A DNA stretch of 64,000 nt. Origin: Setophaga petechia (lineage: Eukaryota; Chordata; Aves; Passeriformes; Parulidae). The notes beneath the pieces were generated by a model that ran no database searches, was not told the DNA's origin, and worked only from the letters and a program-made list of their open reading frames with translations. The stretch is from the NCBI GenBank assembly GCA_024362935.1, contig JANCRA010000016.1, positions 20,815,165-20,879,164 of the forward strand, written 5' to 3'. This document shows, piece after piece, positions 59,804 through 64,000 of the stretch. How positions within the stretch are numbered: position 1 is the first letter of the stretch; each line of letters starts with the position of its first letter. Both the position numbers and the translations under genes were made by a program.

Positions 59804-62800
59804 CTTCTTGCTCACAAAACATCTCCTATCGTGTTCTAGAAGTTGCACAGAGGGCTGCAGTGTGTTCTGTAACAAGAAAAAGAAAGTTGTCTAAGACGCC
59901 TTCCTTTCAAGTATTAATGTGAAGGGAAAGGCAAGAGAGTGGGAAAGTACTGTTTTCTAGCACTTTGCAAGCTGCTAACACAATCCCAGTTCTGTGTAGG
60001 AATTAGCTGTTCAGTGCACTGCAGTAAGTGTTTCTTGTCACCTACATCTAAGCAAATAGCTTTTTCACTATGTCTCGCAAGGAGAAAACCTTCCTGCTCA
60101 CTAAACAACTTCCATCGTGTTGTAGATGTTGCAGAGAGGGCTGCAGAGTTTTTTGACACAAGAAAAAGAAAGTTGTCTAAGATGCCTTCCTTTCAAGTAT
60201 TAATGTGAAGGGAAAGGCAAGAGAGTGGGAAAGTACTGTTTTCTAGCACTTTGCAGGCTGCTAACACAATCCCAGTGCTGTGTACCAATTAACTTGTCAC
60301 TGCACTGCAGTAAGAGTTTCTTGTAACCTATATCTAAGCAAATAGCTTTTTCACTATGTCTTGCAAGGAGAAAACCTTCTTGCTCACTAAACATTTCCTA
60401 TCGTGTTCCAGAAGTTGCACAGAGGGCTGCAGTGTGTTCTGTAACAAGAAAAAGAAAGTTGTCTAAGACGCCTTCCTTTCAAGTATTAATGTGAAGGGAA
60501 AGACAAGAGAGTGGGAAAGTACTGTTTTCTAGCACTTTGCAAGCTGCTAACACAATCGCAGTGCTGTGTAGCAATTAGCTTGTCAGTGCACGGCAGTAAG
60601 TGTTTCTTGATACCTACATCTGAGCAAATAGCTTTTTCACTTTGTCTCGCAAGCTGCTAACACAATCGCAGTGCTGTGTAGCAATTAGCTTGTCAGTGCA
60701 CGGCAGTAAGTGTTTCTTGATACCTACATCTGAGCAAATAGCTTTTTCACTTTGTCTCGCAAGGGGAAAACGTTGCTGCTCACTAAACAACTTCCATCGT
60801 GTTGTAGAAGTTGCACAGAGGGCTGCAGTGTGTTTTGCAAAATGTAAAAGAAAGTTGTCTAAGACGCCTTCCTTTCAAGTATTAATGTGAAGGGAAAGGC
60901 AAGAGAGTGGGAAAGTACTGTTTTCTAGCACTTTGCAAGCTGCTAACACAGTACTAGTGCTGTGTAGCAGTTAGCTGTTCAGTGCACTGCAGTAAGTGTT
61001 TCTTGTCACCTACATCTAAGCAAATAGCTTTTTCACTATGTCTCGCAAGGAGAAAACCTTCCTGCTCACTAAACAACTTCCATCGTGTTGTAGATGTTGC
61101 AGAGAGGGCTGCAGAGTTTTTTGACACAAGAAAAAGAAAGTTGTCTAAGACGCCTTCCTTTCAAGTATTAATGTGAAGGGAAAGGCAAGAGAGTGGGAAA
61201 GTACTGTTTTCTAGCACTTTGCAAGCTGCTAACACAATCCCAGTGCTGTGTAGCAATTAGCTTGTCAGTGCACGGCAGTAAGTGTTTCTTGATACCTACA
61301 TCTGAGCAAATAGCTTTTTCACTTTGTCTCGCAAGGGGAAAACGTTGCTGCTCACTAAACAACTTCCATCGTGTTGTAGAAGTTGCACAGACGGCTGCAG
61401 TGTGTTTTACAAAATGTAAAAGAAAGTTGTCTAAGACGCCTTCCTTTCAAGTATTAATGTGAAGGGAAAGGCAAGAGAGTGGGAAAGTACTGTTTTCTAG
61501 CACTTTGCAAGCTGCTAACACAGTCCTAGTGCTGTGTAGCAGTTAGCTGTTCAGTGCACTGCACTAAGTGTTTCTTGTCACCTACATCTAAGCAAAAAGC
61601 TTTTTCACTATGTCTCGCAAGGAGAAAACCTTCCTGCTCACTAAACAACTTCCATCGTGTTGTAGATATTGCAGAGAAGGCTGCAGAGTTTTTTGACACA
61701 AGAAAAAGAAAGTTGTCTAAGATGCTTTCCTTTCAAATATTAATGTGAAGGGAAAGGCAAGAGAGTGGGAAAGTACTGTTTTCTAGCACTTTGCAGGCTG
61801 CTAACACAACCGCAGTGCTGTGTAGTAGTTAGCTTTTCAGTGCACTGCAGTAAGTGTTTCTTCTCACCTACATCTAAGCAAATAGCTTTTTCACTATGTC
61901 TCGCAAGGAGAAAACCTTCTTGCCCACTAAACATCTCCTATCGTGTTCTAGGAGTTGCACAGAGGGCTGCAGTGTGTTCTGTAACAAGAAAAAGAAAGTT
62001 GTCTAAGACGCCTTCCTTTCAAGTATTAATGTGAAGGGAAAGGCAAGAGAGTGGGAAAGTACTGTTTTCTAGCAATTTGCAAGCTGCTAACACAATCCCA
62101 GTTCTGTGTAGCAATTAGCTGTTCAGTGCACTGCAGTAAGTGTTTCTTGTCACCTACATCTAAGCAAATAGCTTTTTCACTATGTCTCGCAAGGAGAAAA
62201 CCTTCCTGCTCACTAAACAACTTCCATCGTGTTGTAGATGTTGCAGAGAGGGCTGCAGAGTTTTTTGACACAAGAAAAAGAAAGTTGTCTAAGATGCCTT
62301 CCTTTCAAGTATTAATGTGAAGGGAAAGGCAAGAGAGTGGGAAAGTACTGTTTTCTAGCACTTTGCAGGCTGCTAACACAATCCCAGTGCTGTGTACCAA
62401 TTAACTTGTCACTGCACTGCAGTAAGAGTTTCTTGTAACCTATATCTAAGCAAAAAGCTTTTTCACTATGTCTCGCAAGGAGAAAACCTTCTTGCTCACT
62501 AAACATTTCCTATCGTGTTCCAGAAGTTGCACAGAGGGCTGCAGTGTGTTTTGACACAAGAAAAAGAAAGTTGTCTAAGACGCCTTCCATTCAAGTATTA
62601 ATGTGAAGGGAAAGGCAAGAGAGTGGGAAAGTACTGTTTTCTAGCACTTTGCAAGCTGCTAACACAATCGCAGTGCTGTGTAGCAATTAGCTTGTCAGTG
62701 CACGGCAGTAAGTGTTTCTTGATACCTACATCTGAGCAAATAGCTTTTTCACTTTGTCTCGCAAGGGGAAAACGTTGCTGCTCACTAAACAACTTCCATC

Positions 62801-64000
62801 GTGTTGTAGAAGTTGCACAGAGGGCTGCAGTGTCTTCTGTAACAAGAAAAAGAAAGTTGTCTAAGACGCCTTCCTTTCAAGTATTAATGTGAAGGGAAAG
62901 GCAAGAGAGTGGGAAAGTACTGTTTTCTAGCACTTTGCAAGCTGCTAACACAATCGCAGTTCTGTGTAGCAATTAGCTTTTCAGTGCACTGCAGTAAGTG
63001 TTTCTTGATACCTACATCTGAGCAAATAGCTTTTTCACTTTGTCTCGCAAGGAGAAAACCTTCCTGCTCACTAAACATTTCCTATCGTGTTCTAGAAGTT
63101 GCACAGAGGGCTGCAGTGTGTTTTGCAAAATGTAAAAGAAAGTTGTCTAAGACGCCTTCCTTTCAAGTATTAATGTGAAGGGAAAGGCAAGAGAGTGGGA
63201 AAGTACTGTTTTCTAACACTTTGCAAGCTGCTAACACAGTCCTAGTGCTGTGTAGCACTTAGCTGTTCAGTGCACTGCAGTAAGTGTTTCTTGTCACCTA
63301 CATCTAAGCAAAAAGCTTTTTCACTATGTCTCGCAAGGAGAAAACCTTCTTGCTCACTAAACATCTCCTATCGTGTTCTAGAAGTTGCACAGAGGGCTGC
63401 AGTGTGTTCTGTAACAAGAAAAAGAAAGTTGTCTAAGACGCCTTCCTTTCAAGTATTAATGTGAACGGAAAAGCAAGAGAGTGGGAAAGTACTGTTTTCT
63501 AGCACTTTGCAAGCTGCTAACACAATCCCAGTGCTGTGTAGCAATTAGCTTGTCAGTGCACGGCAGTAAGTGTTTCTTGATACCTACATCTGAGCAAATA
63601 GCTTTTTCACTTTGTCTCGCAAGGGGAAAACGTTGCTGCTCACTAAACAACTTCCATCGTGTTGTAGAAGTTGCACCGAGGGCTGCAGTGTGTTTTGCAA
63701 AATGTAAAAGAAAGTTGTCTAAGACGCCTTCCTTTCAAGTATTAATGTGAAGGGAAAGGCAAGAGAGTGGGAAAGTACTGTTTTCTAGCACTTTGCAAGC
63801 TGCTAACACAGTACTAGTGCTGTGTAGCAGTTAGCTGTTCAGTGCACTGCAGTAAGTGTTTCTTCTCACCTACATCTAAGCAAAAAGCTTTTTCACTATG
63901 TCTCGCAAGGAGAAAACCTTCCTGCTCACTAAACAACTTCCATCGTGTTGTAGAAGTTGCACAGAGGGCTGAAGTGTGTTTTGCAAAATGTAAAAGAAAG
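59804..64000. repeat. 286-bp satellite monomers downstream of the ERV
   Basis: About 14.5 monomers. This arm copies 43334-44330 at an offset of 16470 bp, sharing CTCACAAAAC and the 396-bp monomer. From about 61168 it copies 44984 onward at an offset of 16184, that is, one monomer shorter. Rare variants are shared (CTAACACTTTGC near 63215; AACGGAAAAGC near 63465). No gene is visible and the array continues past the window. Confidence 0.93.
60539..60758. repeat. 110-bp internal tandem duplication, second occurrence
   Basis: Same duplication as at 44069-44288, 16470 bp downstream. It shows that the two satellite arms share descent and did not gain the duplication twice. Confidence 0.9.

Overview
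The window is vertebrate nuclear DNA from inside a large tandem-repeat (satellite) array, interrupted once by a full-length, apparently very young endogenous retrovirus (ERV). No host protein-coding gene, tRNA, rRNA or CRISPR array is supportable. The host is clearly a vertebrate. An alpharetrovirus-like Env on a class II Pol suggests a sauropsid, most likely a bird, but that is inference.

Satellite (1-50593 and 59798-64000). The basic monomer is 286 bp, AT-rich and head-to-tail. Several monomer subfamilies alternate in a higher-order pattern. Five times (starting near 1193, 7352, 12943, 28833 and 37571) the array is punctuated by a block of about 1.35 kb. Each block holds one monomer carrying an inserted CpG-dense segment (about 24 CpG in about 200 bp), followed by several older, diverged monomers. 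Spacing between blocks is 6159, 5591, 15890 and 8738 bp; the differences are close to whole multiples of 286 bp, so the higher-order unit changes by gain and loss of whole monomers. A 4291-bp, 15-monomer unit is tandemly duplicated at 16814-21104 and 21105-25395, and 25396-28832 recurs at 34134-37570. Neither end of the array lies in the window. Short open frames occur in almost every monomer on both strands, but they look like by-products of repeat conservation, not genes.

ERV (50594-59797, 9204 bp). Order: 5' LTR (749 bp), Lys1,2-type primer-binding site, leader, gag (700 codons), a -1 frameshift signal, one pro-pol frame, env (447 codons), polypurine tract, 3' LTR (749 bp). A 6-bp target-site duplication (GAAAAC) flanks it, the two LTRs show no difference that I can find, and all three reading frames are open. 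Gag, Pol and Env would be made in the usual way: Gag from the full-length RNA, Gag-Pro-Pol by a single -1 frameshift at A-AAA-AAC, and Env from a spliced RNA. The element is a mosaic: class II (beta/alpha/lenti-like) Pol; a Gag with one zinc knuckle and a very long proline-rich linker; and an Env whose transmembrane subunit has the internal-fusion-peptide cysteine spacing of alpharetroviruses.

The points most worth following up are the youth and intactness of the ERV, its unusual architecture (fused pro-pol, degenerate dUTPase-like domain, surface subunit without N-glycan sites), and the CpG-dense segment that punctuates the satellite and could be a promoter or boundary.
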